Shown here one piece after another: positions 34,341 through 44,017 of a stretch of 64,000 bases of DNA. The position numbers and the translations under genes were made by a program. The stretch's first letter is position 1, and every line of letters begins with the position of its first letter. The notes under the pieces are model-generated. The model saw only the letters and a list, made by a program, of their open reading frames with translations, had not been told where the DNA came from and did no database searches. The DNA lies in contig NC_089428.1 in NCBI RefSeq assembly GCF_013426205.1, forward strand, positions 372,001-436,000. Direction: 5' to 3'. The stretch is from Metarhizium brunneum. Its lineage: Eukaryota; Ascomycota; Sordariomycetes; Hypocreales; Clavicipitaceae.

Positions 34341-35537
34341 ATGGAGTTGTATAAGACTACCAGTTTTCTATGGTACTACCTTACCATCCTCTTGGCCTTT
34401 TGCCAAGTTTTGGAAGCGCAGGCGCCAGCAGGACCAAAAAAAGAGAGAGTGCCGCTGCCAGCACTGCCAACTGATGAGCCGCTCCCCGCCAAGGACAGTC
34501 TTCAAATTAAGCTGGACCGTGACCTATATGCCAAGGGTTCAATGGTCTTCTCTAGTCATCTCAAATTTGAGAACCCGCAAACAATTACAGCCAGTCAGAT
34601 GAAGAGAATCGCTGTAGATGCGTACGACGAGATGCGGAGCATGGCCAAGAAGAACGGTATTCCGGAGGGAGATATGCCACGTGTCATGACTACCCTTATT
34701 ATTGACAATGAACTCATCTTTGCGTCCTCGGCAAAAGGCCCGCAAACGCCATATGGGAAAGAAAGCCAAGTACAAGCCGATTTAGACGCCTGCAGGGGAC
34801 CTGGAGACAATCGTCACAAGCATAATGGAAGGTGTGGTGAGGTAATGGCCCTCCATGAATACTATCAGAGTCACGGTGTTACCAAAAGGTTAGAAAAAGA
34901 AAGCGGCGCTCGCATTGTCGCAATCGCAGGCACGAGAAACGCCAAGGGGCAGCTGGAAAAGGTTATTTACCCCCCCTGTGGTCACAAGGTATGCATCTCT
35001 TTAAAAAGTCAAGTACGCTCTCAAAACAATGTATTAACTGGACTACAGGATGATTGGGGTTGTGACAGACTAGTACAACAACTGGATGTATTGGATGATG
35101 CAAAGGTTGACAAGGACAAGGACACGCCAGCCTTTAGATACAAGAACATGATAAATAACCCTAAGCCCGAACTCAAGCCAGTGGATCCAACCAGCTTGTC
35201 CAAGGAGAAAGGGAAAGAAAAGCCGAAGCCTGGAGGCAGCAATGACGATGAGTTTGAGGAGCCGCCCAAATACGACGAGTCAACAGAAAAAGAAGGAAAA
35301 ACGAGAAGGCCGCAACAACCCAACAGAAACAAAGGAAAGACGGGTACCCAAGATAACAAGCCATCCCAGCCCAAAGAGCAGGATGATGGCGGAGATTTTG
35401 AGGAGCCGCCCAAGTACGAAGAGCCAACATCAGATGACAGAAAGAAGGGGAAGACCTCTCAGAAAGATAGAAACAAATCCCAGACAAACGCACAGAAGAA
35501 GAAGACTGGAAACAGGCCTCGCCACTTCCAAGGGTAA
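34341..35537 (+). CDS. Secreted deaminase-like protein with two PPxY motifs
   Basis: Exons 34341-34988 and 35049-35537 (378 residues). The 60-bp intron (GTATGC...CTACAG, branch TTAAC) is a multiple of three without stops, so an unspliced frame also exists. Residues 1-27 form a signal peptide. The central domain has GRCGEV (C165, E167) and, 45 residues later, PPC (C213) followed after splicing by a second Cys at 221. CxE plus PC...C is the zinc and catalytic pattern of the cytidine-deaminase-like superfamily, including the toxin-type YwqJ-like families reported in bacteria and fungi. The last two residues are spaced more widely than the usual PCxxC, so this is an inference. The C-terminal 110 residues are a Lys/Glu/Pro-rich low-complexity tail with PPKY at 288-291 and 336-339, potential WW-domain ligands. 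Confidence 0.6.
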   Translation: MELYKTTSFLWYYLTILLAFCQVLEAQAPAGPKKERVPLPALPTDEPLPAKDSLQIKLDRDLYAKGSMVFSSHLKFENPQTITASQMKRIAVDAYDEMRSMAKKNGIPEGDMPRVMTTLIIDNELIFASSAKGPQTPYGKESQVQADLDACRGPGDNRHKHNGRCGEVMALHEYYQSHGVTKRLEKESGARIVAIAGTRNAKGQLEKVIYPPCGHKVCISLKSQVRSQNNVLTGLQDDWGCDRLVQQLDVLDDAKVDKDKDTPAFRYKNMINNPKPELKPVDPTSLSKEKGKEKPKPGGSNDDEFEEPPKYDESTEKEGKTRRPQQPNRNKGKTGTQDNKPSQPKEQDDGGDFEEPPKYEEPTSDDRKKGKTSQKDRNKSQTNAQKKKTGNRPRHFQG

Positions 35538-36524
35538 ATCGTCACGCTATATTTACCTTGTGTCTATCTGGCGTGCGTACCTGGAGTAGATGGATTTGAA
35601 CTTGGACCTAGTCTCTAGCTTTTCTACTCGTTAAAGAATTCATTTACTCTAGACTAATCCCGTTATTTGAATCAGGGGTTGTGATGCGGGATTCCTTTAG
35701 TTTTCTGTGCCACTAGAACATCCATGTTGCGAGTCAAGACACGCGAGCTGTAATTGGCGGCTGAGCAGTTACTCGAGTCAAGCACGGCAAACTGTCACCT
35801 CGGACAAGACACGTCCTATCGCGTGTGTGCGGGCTTGGCCGCCAAACCAGGCGTCAACTCATGCCAACTACATACTTCATGCGTAACGTGTAGTTTGGGC
35901 TACCTGACCGCTGACTGCGGAAACAGTTGCCTCGATGCGCCATCGCCATCATGGGCCAACAGAACCGTTGGCTCTATTGAACGACCCCAACAGTCAGCGG
36001 GCAGCCTAGTAAGCGCTGGATTAATAACTGGGTTAGGAAAGATTAGCAAAGACCTGATATTTTGTTTATTTCTATTTTTCTTTTACTCAACTTGACGATT
36101 TTGTCATCTCATGCTTTAACAGTAGCGGTGTTACGTTTTGGCAGCGGGTGGTTGGATGGAACCGGTCATTAAACTACTGGAAGGAATATGTGTAGCGTTG
36201 GATACGTGAAAATAGAAGAGAGTCCCATTTGTTAAAGGGCTGTTTGAATAATTAGGATTCAATAGTTATTCGCCGCCCGGAACCCTGTGCCACACCATGT
36301 TACGTCGGCAAGAGAGCGGGTGTACACTCTAACCCTGAAGTTATTAACCACCCTCACCTGTTGTACGGCGATCCAACTATTGTAGGGCTGACGTATTATT
36401 ACTAACTAGTTTACGACTATACCAGCAAGGATCCCGTCTCGGTCAATGTAGCTATCCGTCGGCTGAGACCGAGTCGCGCCGGTGTATGTTGCAACGTACC
36501 CTAACAGTTTTCAAATGCCTACAT
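35538..36524. other. Convergent intergenic region
   Basis: No supported gene. A frame at 35754-36095 has no recognisable domain. Imperfect inverted phrases occur near 36440-36480 but were not resolved. Confidence 0.35.
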
Positions 36525-38213
36525 CTACCCCGTCAAGTCTGTCCACACGAACTCCATGATTGCAAGCGCAGACTCGTTAGATTCGTTGACCATGGAGAAC
36601 TTGAACCTTGGGTCTGCCTCTGTAAACAGAGCTTTCCATTCATCTAGGTTTCTTTCGTGGGAAGCGAAGCCCGCGCCCATTAAGAGATCGAATGACCTAC
36701 AGATGATGTAAGCATGGACAACAGAAAAGAACAATGAGATAGAATCATGGACCAGACTTACCTTAAATACCTTTCTCTCCAGTGTGAAATGGTACGCGGC
36801 TCCGGCATACATATCTCATTAATGATAATCTTGGTTCCCGGCGTCAACATCGGGATAAGACGTTTGAGAATTAGATGACAATATTTATCGGACCAGTTGT
36901 GCAAGATCCAGCGAAAGAAATAAACCTCTGCATGGATAGTTTGAGGTGCAAACATATCGTGCTTCATGTACTTGATCCTGTCCCCAACTTCATCTGGAAT
37001 GTCGGGAGTGAAAATCTCCAAATCTTGTACAATAAAGGAGAGATGGGGAAAATGTTTAGCCAACTCTAGGCTGATGTGGCCTGGTCCTCCTCCAACATCG
37101 ACAATTCGGACTTGGCCTGCAACAGACAAAATTAGTAGGACTGGTCTGCTTGAACAGTGACACTTTGTCAATCGACGCGAGGAGGAGTATACAGGAGTTT
37201 CAAATTGCATATTACAAAGGAAAAGAAAAGGCCCACCTAGAGATTTCCAGTCATAGTTGTTGACAACATGGGTTGAGTTGAACTCCTGCATCTCCATAAA
37301 TGCCTTCATATTGTTCCCGAATCGAGCGGCTCGTTGAGGGTTTTGCTTCAGCACTTCATAAATACTCTCTCCAGTATTGTTTGAAAGGGCGAAGCCCTAC
37401 AACTAATGTTAATAATGCATGGCCATCCAATCTTGCCAACGGCAAGCACGACGAGCCTACCGTATGGTTTGGTTCTTGTGACTCGGGCCACTTCTCTAAA
37501 GCTTCAACCATCTGCAGCAGAAAAGCCTCAATGTTAGCTTCTGATCATGGTTACGTATCACAATAGTAGTTGCTGTTTTTTTTTTTTTTTTTACCTTTAC
37601 AGACGCAGTCCACATCTCCTCGGTTCCACAGAGCAGCCAGGCGTTGGCCACAGGATCCCTCAGTAGTTTGGACGCCTTCGTGTGAACCAAGACTCCCGGT
37701 TCTGGCTCATGAAATACTCGCATGGTTGTTGCATGCCTTAGTAACCTGCGCACGGTTCGTTCGCCTAGGCCGATCTCTTGGGCAATACTGGCGAACGTCG
37801 TTCGGCCGCCCAACGGTACCAGCTCAGCAATCTTGAATCGGGATATCGCCTGCAGTGATACCGAACTGTTGACCTTTGGACCAGGTATTAGTAAGATGGC
37901 CGCGACTCACTAACAAAAGGCTGGGTCTAGTGCACCCATTCGTGGTGATGGGAGCTGGTCAAGAGCTTACTGATCCATGCATGTACAGCATGTCGAAGGG
38001 ACCTAGAAGGAGGTCTTGGATTTCGGCAGCACAATCAATAATGGAGTCTCTTATGCCAATTGCATCTTTTGGCAACAGTGTTGGCGCGTCTTGGTCAAAA
38101 GAAGGCAATGGACACGCCTGCATCGACAGCGTAGCCTCGAGCCTTGAAACAGAATTGAGGATTGATGCCGCAAGCTGAGTCAGACGGGAGACTGATGTGT
38201 TGTCGGACGACAT
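36525..38213 (-). CDS. SAM-dependent O-methyltransferase (COMT-type)
   Basis: Six minus-strand exons: 38213-37971, 37873-37595, 37511-37461, 37396-37237, 37116-36762 and 36696-36525; 419 residues. All five introns (97, 83, 64, 120, 65 bp) are GT-AG and keep the frame; the 120-bp one is a multiple of three. An N-terminal winged-helix dimerisation domain includes FKIAELVPLGGRTTFASIAQ. The Rossmann SAM site is VDVGGGPGHISLELAKHFP, followed by an acidic ligand region (FIVQDLE). The catalytic His lies in FRWILHNWSD. This is the fungal secondary-metabolite O-methyltransferase family. The gene is divergent from the A-T-TE synthetase at 39306, only 1.1 kb between starts, so it probably methylates that enzyme's product (inference). 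Confidence 0.88.
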
Positions 38214-38931
38214 GGTGGTTTTCGAGGAAGAAGCCGACCAGCTTAATTCGTAGATTCAAGACCCTGTAATGACAGCAATTTATACGGAATAAAAGGTAAA
38301 CCACGTTATTCGAGGGAAAAAGGCCACCAAACTGTCACTCGATGCCGTTGGTGTTGCAAGGTAAAATGGGATGTGAGGGAAAACGTGGGTAAATGAGCGA
38401 GCGGTCAAACAGGCCGGGGTGAGATACAAGAATCCGCCCAAGCCGATCGATGGGCAAGGATAAGGCAGCATTGAAGGATAATTATGCTGCTCCATTCGTG
38501 TCAAGTACTCTATATGCAGACTTGCTGTCTTTCAAAGCCTGGCCGTTGGGCCGAGATTCGCATTGGGGGCCGCAGGTAGCACAACATGTCTGGTCAAGCG
38601 GTCTGGTATGTCGGCAGCTGTGCAAGCTATCAATTGCAACTTGACCCGTGGCTCTGAGGATACACATGTACCCATGATGCCGAATGCAGGCTGCATCCAT
38701 TTCTTGGCTGGCCAAGGGCATCTGAGGGGGGGTGATGCAAACGTCGGCGCAAGGCGTCAATGTATCTAGCAACGAAGGATCTGCGTAATCTGCGTCCAAA
38801 GGCAATCAATTTTGGACAATTGGACGGGACCCGTTCCGGTGCCGCCCAGGCAGCAAAGTGGCATCATGACGCCGTCTGCTATTCGAGGGAAGAATCTAGG
38901 CTCTCAATATCTCCTCGCACTCGACAGGAAC
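38214..38931. other. Left half of the divergent promoter region of the biosynthetic pair
   Basis: No gene seen. It contains the promoter of the O-methyltransferase on the minus strand. The solo LTR that follows splits this region from the synthetase start. Confidence 0.4.
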
Positions 38932-39232
38932 TGTTACACGGAAGAGCCTCGTAAGCCCCAGCCCTCTTCCAATATCCGGGATCCGCGGCGAAGCCACGGT
39001 ACACAGAAGGGGTCGGTGAGCCAGGCAACAGGACCCAAGGCTCAACGACTTAGATGCCTCAGTCATCAGCTCAGTCATCTAGGCCAGGTTACACACACAA
39101 GAGACCTTATGTATATATACAGGAGGCCCTGCCCTCCTAGGAAGACAAGGAACCAAGGACCTTGAAGATCCAAAGATTGAGTATTGCTAGTCATGAAGCT
39201 GTTCATAAGTCCTCAACCGAGCCCTTTTAACA
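38932..39232 (-). mobile_element. Solo LTR, family copy 6, with perfect target duplication
   Basis: Plus-strand ends are TGTTACACGG and CCCTTTTAACA. It is flanked by GGAAC at 38927-38931 and 39233-39237, an exact 5-bp duplication. In element orientation it carries the TATATATAC core and a GATGACTGAG repeat block shared with the copy at 24289. It ends 73 bp before the synthetase ATG, inside the shared promoter of the synthetase and O-methyltransferase. Confidence 0.85.
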
Positions 39233-39305
39233 GGAACCATATCCCCAAATAAAGTCCAGCGCCTTTTCACCAAGTTCAACTAGCTGCCGAGATCCTTCTT
39301 TTCAA

Positions 39306-42101
39306 ATGGATACTTGGAATTGTCTTCAGGATGTCCTCCGGGACAGAGCCGAGTCAGGATCTGTCCTCAGCTTCCCCTTGGGGGACGTTTCCGATCCGAT
39401 TTGCATCTCTTATAAAGACCTCTACTTCCAAGCACGGCGTAACAGTGGCCAGATTCGGGGAATCCCAAGGTTCAAGGAGCGTCACCCAATCATGCTGCAC
39501 TTGGATAATCATGCAGACATCATCACCTGGTTCTGGTCTGTCCTCTTTGCCAACGGCATACCCGTGATACTGGGCCCATCAATCCGCAGCAACAGTTCCA
39601 TGCTGGACCTGGCAGTACTGTTGGAATACCCGATATGCATCACGACAAGTGACTTGACGGACATGTGGGATTCCGGCCACGGGATGTACCTGCATAGAGT
39701 CGAGACACCGCAGAAGACGGCGTCAAGGGCGATATCCTCTGCCGAACCAAACAGCCATGGGCAGTACCAGGGGGGCACTACAACGGCTATTTTGATGTTG
39801 ACGTCCGGTAGCAGCGGAAGTCCCAAGGCTGTCATGTTGTCTCACCGTCAGATCCTTGCAGCCGTGGCCGGAAAAGCCGCAGTGCGGCCATTGGAAAGCC
39901 CTCGGCCATTTTTGAATTGGATAGGTCTTGATCACGTTGCAAGTCTGGTTGAAATCCATATCCAGGCTTTGTGGCTCGGCGTTGACCAAGTCCATGTGCA
40001 TGCAAGCGACGTGGTTTCAGCACCAACAACATTCCTTTCACTTCTTCACCGCTACAAAGTGGCCAAAACCTTTGCGCCGAATTTCTTGTTAGCCAAGCTG
40101 CTCTCGGCTCTACAAGACGAGCAACAAGACAGGAATTGGGATCTCACAAATCTCACCATGCTCGCGTCCGGAGGTGAGGACACCGACACGAGCACGTGTG
40201 TCAATCTATCCTCGATTCTCCAAAGGTACAATGCCCCGGCGAATGTAATCACGGCTGGCTTTGGCATGACTGAGACGTGTGCCGGGGCCATCTTCAACCT
40301 CGATTGTCCCGAGTATGATGTCAAAAGAGGCCGAGCCGTGGTTTCCCTGGGCACCTGTATGGATGGCATTGAGATGCGTATTACAAATCCTGGACTAGAC
40401 CGATCACAAGTTGCGGCACCCGACGAGCCTGGCGATCTCGAGGTCCGTGGCAGCGTGCTTTTCAGTGGCTATTATCGTGATGCGCGCGCCACTGCAGAAT
40501 GCTTCACCCAGGACGGCTGGTTTCGTACGGGCGACCAGGCCAGCATCGACGCGCAGGGCCATCTCAGCCTCAAAGGTCGCGTCAAGGATCTTGTCAATAT
40601 CAATGGCGCCAAATTTGCCATGGCGCCACTTCAGACGGCGCTTGATCAAGCTCTTTGCCATCAAGCTGCACGTCTTGTCGCATTTCCGTCCCGCGCAGCC
40701 CACACTGAGCAGGTGACAGTCGCATACATTCCTCGGAACTGGGACATGCCTGCCAAGGACGTCGTCGAGATCCAACATCTGGCCGTACAAACATGTCTGT
40801 TACGCGTTGGTGCCAGCCCAACCGTCTTCTCTCTTCGGCAGGAGTCCATTCCGCTTTTGCCAGTATCCTCGCTCGGCAAAATCTCGCGGACCAAGATGAG
40901 AACACTATACGAAGCAGGTGCTTTCTCCAAGGATGTTGATCTGCACTTCAGTCGAGTGGAGCAGTTTAGAAAACAAAGACAGAAAATGGACGATACAGAA
41001 GCCAACGATGCCGAAAAGCTTCTCATCCGCTGTCTCTTGGACCTCAAGTCCATCGACAGGGGCGCAATCGGCGTGAACACATCCATTTTCGAACTTGGAT
41101 TCACTTCCGTTGACGTGATTCAACTCAAGATACGCATTGAAGAGGCACTAGGAGCTAGTGTCTCTGTGACTTCAATTCTGAGGCATCCTACACCATCTGC
41201 ACTAGCCAAGGCCCTCTGCCCCGAGAGCGAGAAGGGCAGGTCGTTGGACACGCCGCTGAATTCCAGTTATGACCCCGTCGTCGCTTTCAACGCGGCTGGC
41301 AAAAAAACACCGCTATGGCTTGTCCATCCCGGGATTGGTGAAGTCCTCGTTTTCGTCGGGCTAGCTCAGCATATCGCCAGTGACGATCGACCGGTATACG
41401 CACTGCGCGCCAGAGGCCTTGACCCCGGCCAAGAACAGTTCGTATCCATTGATGAGGTGGTTGATGCGTACCTGGCGGCCCTTCGACAGCGACAGCCTCA
41501 AGGACCCTATGTGATGGCGGGATATAGCTACGGGACCATGATTGCCTTTGAAATGGCCAAGAAACTCGAAGCAACCGACGGACATGGCACAGTACAATTC
41601 CTTGGCTGTTTGAACTTGCCGCCGCACATCAAAACGCGCATGAGACAGCTCAACTGGCAAAATTGCCTGCTGCATTTGGCATACTTTCTCAGTTTAATAA
41701 CCGAGGAGCAGGCTGAGCAAATCGAGGACATGAGCCAGGACGACGCCCTGGCATATGTATTTCGCCTCGCCGACGCGGATCGTATCAGGGAACTTGGCCT
41801 GGACAAGCCTGGATTAACTCGCTGGACCAACGTCGCACATAGCTTGCCAAGTATTGCTGTCAATTACGAGCCTGATGGTCAAGTTGACATGCTAGATATC
41901 TTCTATGCTACCCCGTTGAAATCCGTGGCCCCAGACCGAACGATATGGGTGAAGGAGCATTTGAGCAAGTGGCAGGACTTTTGCAGATCGAAGCCTCGGT
42001 TGCACGAAGTTGATGGTTCGCATTATACCATGATTGGACCGGATCATGTTGCTGCTTTTTCTGCCACATTTCTTTCTGCGCTGCATGCTAGGGGGGTTTA
42101 A
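39306..42101 (+). CDS. A-T-TE NRPS-like synthetase (aryl 2-oxo acid dimerising type)
   Basis: Single-exon protein of 931 residues with three domains and no condensation domain. Adenylation domain (about 1-560): A3 LTSGSSGSPKAVMLSH near residue 165, A5 AGFGMTET near 316, A7 WFRTGDQ, A8 GRVKDLVNINGAKF and A10 LPVSSLGKISRTK. Thiolation domain (about 565-640): LGFTS with the phosphopantetheine Ser at 601. Thioesterase domain (about 665-931): GYSYG with nucleophile S741, and the terminal His at 906 in GSHYTM. This architecture and length match TdiA/AtrA/MicA-type enzymes, which activate aryl pyruvates (from Tyr, Phe or Trp) and dimerise them to quinones or furanones. The precise substrate cannot be read. 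Its divergent partner is the O-methyltransferase. No aminotransferase lies nearby. Confidence 0.88.
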   Translation: MDTWNCLQDVLRDRAESGSVLSFPLGDVSDPICISYKDLYFQARRNSGQIRGIPRFKERHPIMLHLDNHADIITWFWSVLFANGIPVILGPSIRSNSSMLDLAVLLEYPICITTSDLTDMWDSGHGMYLHRVETPQKTASRAISSAEPNSHGQYQGGTTTAILMLTSGSSGSPKAVMLSHRQILAAVAGKAAVRPLESPRPFLNWIGLDHVASLVEIHIQALWLGVDQVHVHASDVVSAPTTFLSLLHRYKVAKTFAPNFLLAKLLSALQDEQQDRNWDLTNLTMLASGGEDTDTSTCVNLSSILQRYNAPANVITAGFGMTETCAGAIFNLDCPEYDVKRGRAVVSLGTCMDGIEMRITNPGLDRSQVAAPDEPGDLEVRGSVLFSGYYRDARATAECFTQDGWFRTGDQASIDAQGHLSLKGRVKDLVNINGAKFAMAPLQTALDQALCHQAARLVAFPSRAAHTEQVTVAYIPRNWDMPAKDVVEIQHLAVQTCLLRVGASPTVFSLRQESIPLLPVSSLGKISRTKMRTLYEAGAFSKDVDLHFSRVEQFRKQRQKMDDTEANDAEKLLIRCLLDLKSIDRGAIGVNTSIFELGFTSVDVIQLKIRIEEALGASVSVTSILRHPTPSALAKALCPESEKGRSLDTPLNSSYDPVVAFNAAGKKTPLWLVHPGIGEVLVFVGLAQHIASDDRPVYALRARGLDPGQEQFVSIDEVVDAYLAALRQRQPQGPYVMAGYSYGTMIAFEMAKKLEATDGHGTVQFLGCLNLPPHIKTRMRQLNWQNCLLHLAYFLSLITEEQAEQIEDMSQDDALAYVFRLADADRIRELGLDKPGLTRWTNVAHSLPSIAVNYEPDGQVDMLDIFYATPLKSVAPDRTIWVKEHLSKWQDFCRSKPRLHEVDGSHYTMIGPDHVAAFSATFLSALHARGV

Positions 42102-42837
42102 CGGGCTCAACCAGTTGGCTTGATTGCCTATTGAAAGAGTGCCACGAGCCAGCGACTCCAATGACGCCTCACAAAAGGTCTCGCCACGGCCCTACTGAGC
42201 CTGTTCAACATCAATGGAAGACTGAAAAAGGCTATCGTCACAAGCTACATTTGATGACCTAGTCATCTATCAAGATTATCTATGAAAAGCACCTATTCCA
42301 CCTATCTAGATAGCCTCAATCAAGCGACTCTTCCACACTCAGTCTGCCTCATAACTGTGTTTTTCTTAAAAAGAAAACTGCGCCACAATGTAAAATCTAG
42401 GTGTCTTGTGTTCTCGTTGGGCTGTCCCTGCTCTCATTCAACTGCCTCGTGTTCGCTGGCCTATAATTCACACGCCACTTCCGATATATGCGAACATGAC
42501 GAAAATAGCTGTAGCGGATAAAAGGAGAGAGCCATCTTGGCCAGCGGGCAGTTCTTCATGGGCACCTCGACCACCCTGACCTACTGCTTGTTTAACGATA
42601 ATATGCTTGTGGCTATTTGACAGCAGTTGATCTCATGGCCAAGTTTGGGGACTGGGGGCTAGCAATATTGACGAGAGACAAGGCAGGGCTCACTTCCAAT
42701 AGCGGATAACATCGCGGTTGAGAACTTCTGTTTCAATCCGGTCAAGTGCCATTCCGACATGAACATCACACATCATCTTACACCCAGGGGCCCGAATTGT
42801 GAAAGTTGCTTCCGGACATTACACGGCTCCCGGCAAC
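42102..42837. other. Intergenic region
   Basis: No gene seen in the 3' flank of the synthetase and the region before the broken gene at 42838. Confidence 0.4.
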
Positions 42838-43451
42838 ATGGCGACGCTGTCAACTCCCGAGTTTCAATTCCAGATCCCAAGAATGCGGCGACGGTTTACA
42901 AACGCTGAGATCATTTTTGAGTTCGAATACGCCGATAAATAGCATGCCAGGACTCGCAGCGACCATAGGCCGGACCCAGTCGCGAGCAAGATGTTCCCGC
43001 ACGGAGACTTGGCCCTCAGGAAAGGGACTGGCACTTTGTCCATCACCAAGACGTCGAAGTCAATAGGGGCTGAGAGAAGATGGTAGGTGGCAAGCTTGGA
43101 TACACATGGGAGTGGAAGAAGGATGGAGCTCACGACCACTACACCAGTCTCTCGGGAACAGTGAGCAATCAGCACAAGGGGGGTTACGGCGAGGACAATG
43201 CAGCCATCTGGTGGCTGGACGAGGACCCAGGGACAAAGCAGGACATCCCCAGGCCATTGCGCGTCTTGCTGAGCGTCAACCCGGGGGGTCAACATGGTCA
43301 CTGGCATGCTGACCTTGTGGGAACCGGCCAGAGTGAGGCGATTGACCCTGTCATAATTGACGCTGGGCTCAGATTGAACAGCGAGGATGACAGGACTAGT
43401 CTGACGGAAATGGGAAAGAGGGACTTGGCTAATTTTGTTCATGCCGCTTAA
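42838..43451 (+). pseudogene. Unrecognised soluble protein gene, probably broken
   Basis: From the ATG at 42838 a frame runs to a TAG at 42940-42942, which a 39-bp GT-AG segment (GTTCGA...CGCAG) could remove, then continues through KMFPHGDLALRKGTGTLSI to a second stop near 43081. The downstream frame 43080-43451 (LGYTWEWKKDGAHDHYTSLS and a WWLDEDPGTKQDIPRPLRV block) is offset by one phase and has no splice site to join it. The two parts together look like one protein of about 190 residues with a frameshift. Family not recognised. Alternatively only the 3' part is expressed from the ATG at 43080. Confidence 0.4.
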
Positions 43452-43781
43452 GTTACCTGGACGGACAGCGAATGAGAATACAGGTGGTCATTGTTCGTCG
43501 CATTAATAAATTGGTGTTGTGAAAAGGTAAAAATAAACAGACTCAAGTGGTGGCTACATGGCATGTACGTACTGGTCTGGGCGAGAGATGACAAGAATGG
43601 CAAAGATGACATCCTCGACCTGAAACGTCAAATGTGGCAGCACAATGGCACGGACAAGATCGGCTGCGACTTGGATAAAGTCTGGTGATTTTTCACTAGG
43701 ACAGGGTCTCTTGACACGTACCATGACGGCTCCTAGTCCACGCCTATGCGAATCGCCGGATAGATTGGACTTGACACCACC
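43452..43781. other. Intergenic region
   Basis: No gene seen between the broken gene and the solo LTR. Confidence 0.35.
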
Positions 43782-44017
43782 TGTGACAAGGGCCTAGTAT
43801 TTAGGGGCTTAGAACAATATTCGTATTCAGCTAATACTTTGCTTTGATATCAAAGGTCCTTGGTTTTCCTTGAGGCCCTAGGGGCGGAAGACCTTTATTT
43901 ATATCAAGAGGCGGTGAGGCACCTTGCCCTAGGTCTCGTGATCAGAGCCCTTGTGTAACTATCGTCGGGTTCAAGGTTCGGCCCGTGCCTTCATGGCAAC
44001 GTGTCATCCGTGTAACA
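43782..44017 (+). mobile_element. Solo LTR, family copy 7, with perfect target duplication
   Basis: Begins TGTGACAAGGG, contains GATATCAAAGGTCCTTGGTTTTCC and TTTATTTATATC, and ends CATCCGTGTAACA. It is flanked by CCACC at 43777-43781 and 44018-44022, an exact 5-bp target-site duplication. These two boundaries define the family ends used for the other copies. Confidence 0.88.

Noticed and set aside
34989..35048. Treating the 60-bp in-frame segment as coding
   Set aside because: It has GTATGC donor, TTAAC branch and CTACAG acceptor, so it was called an intron, although retention cannot be excluded.
35754..36095. Plus-strand frame with several cysteines
   Set aside because: No signal peptide, no domain and no splice structure; indistinguishable from chance.
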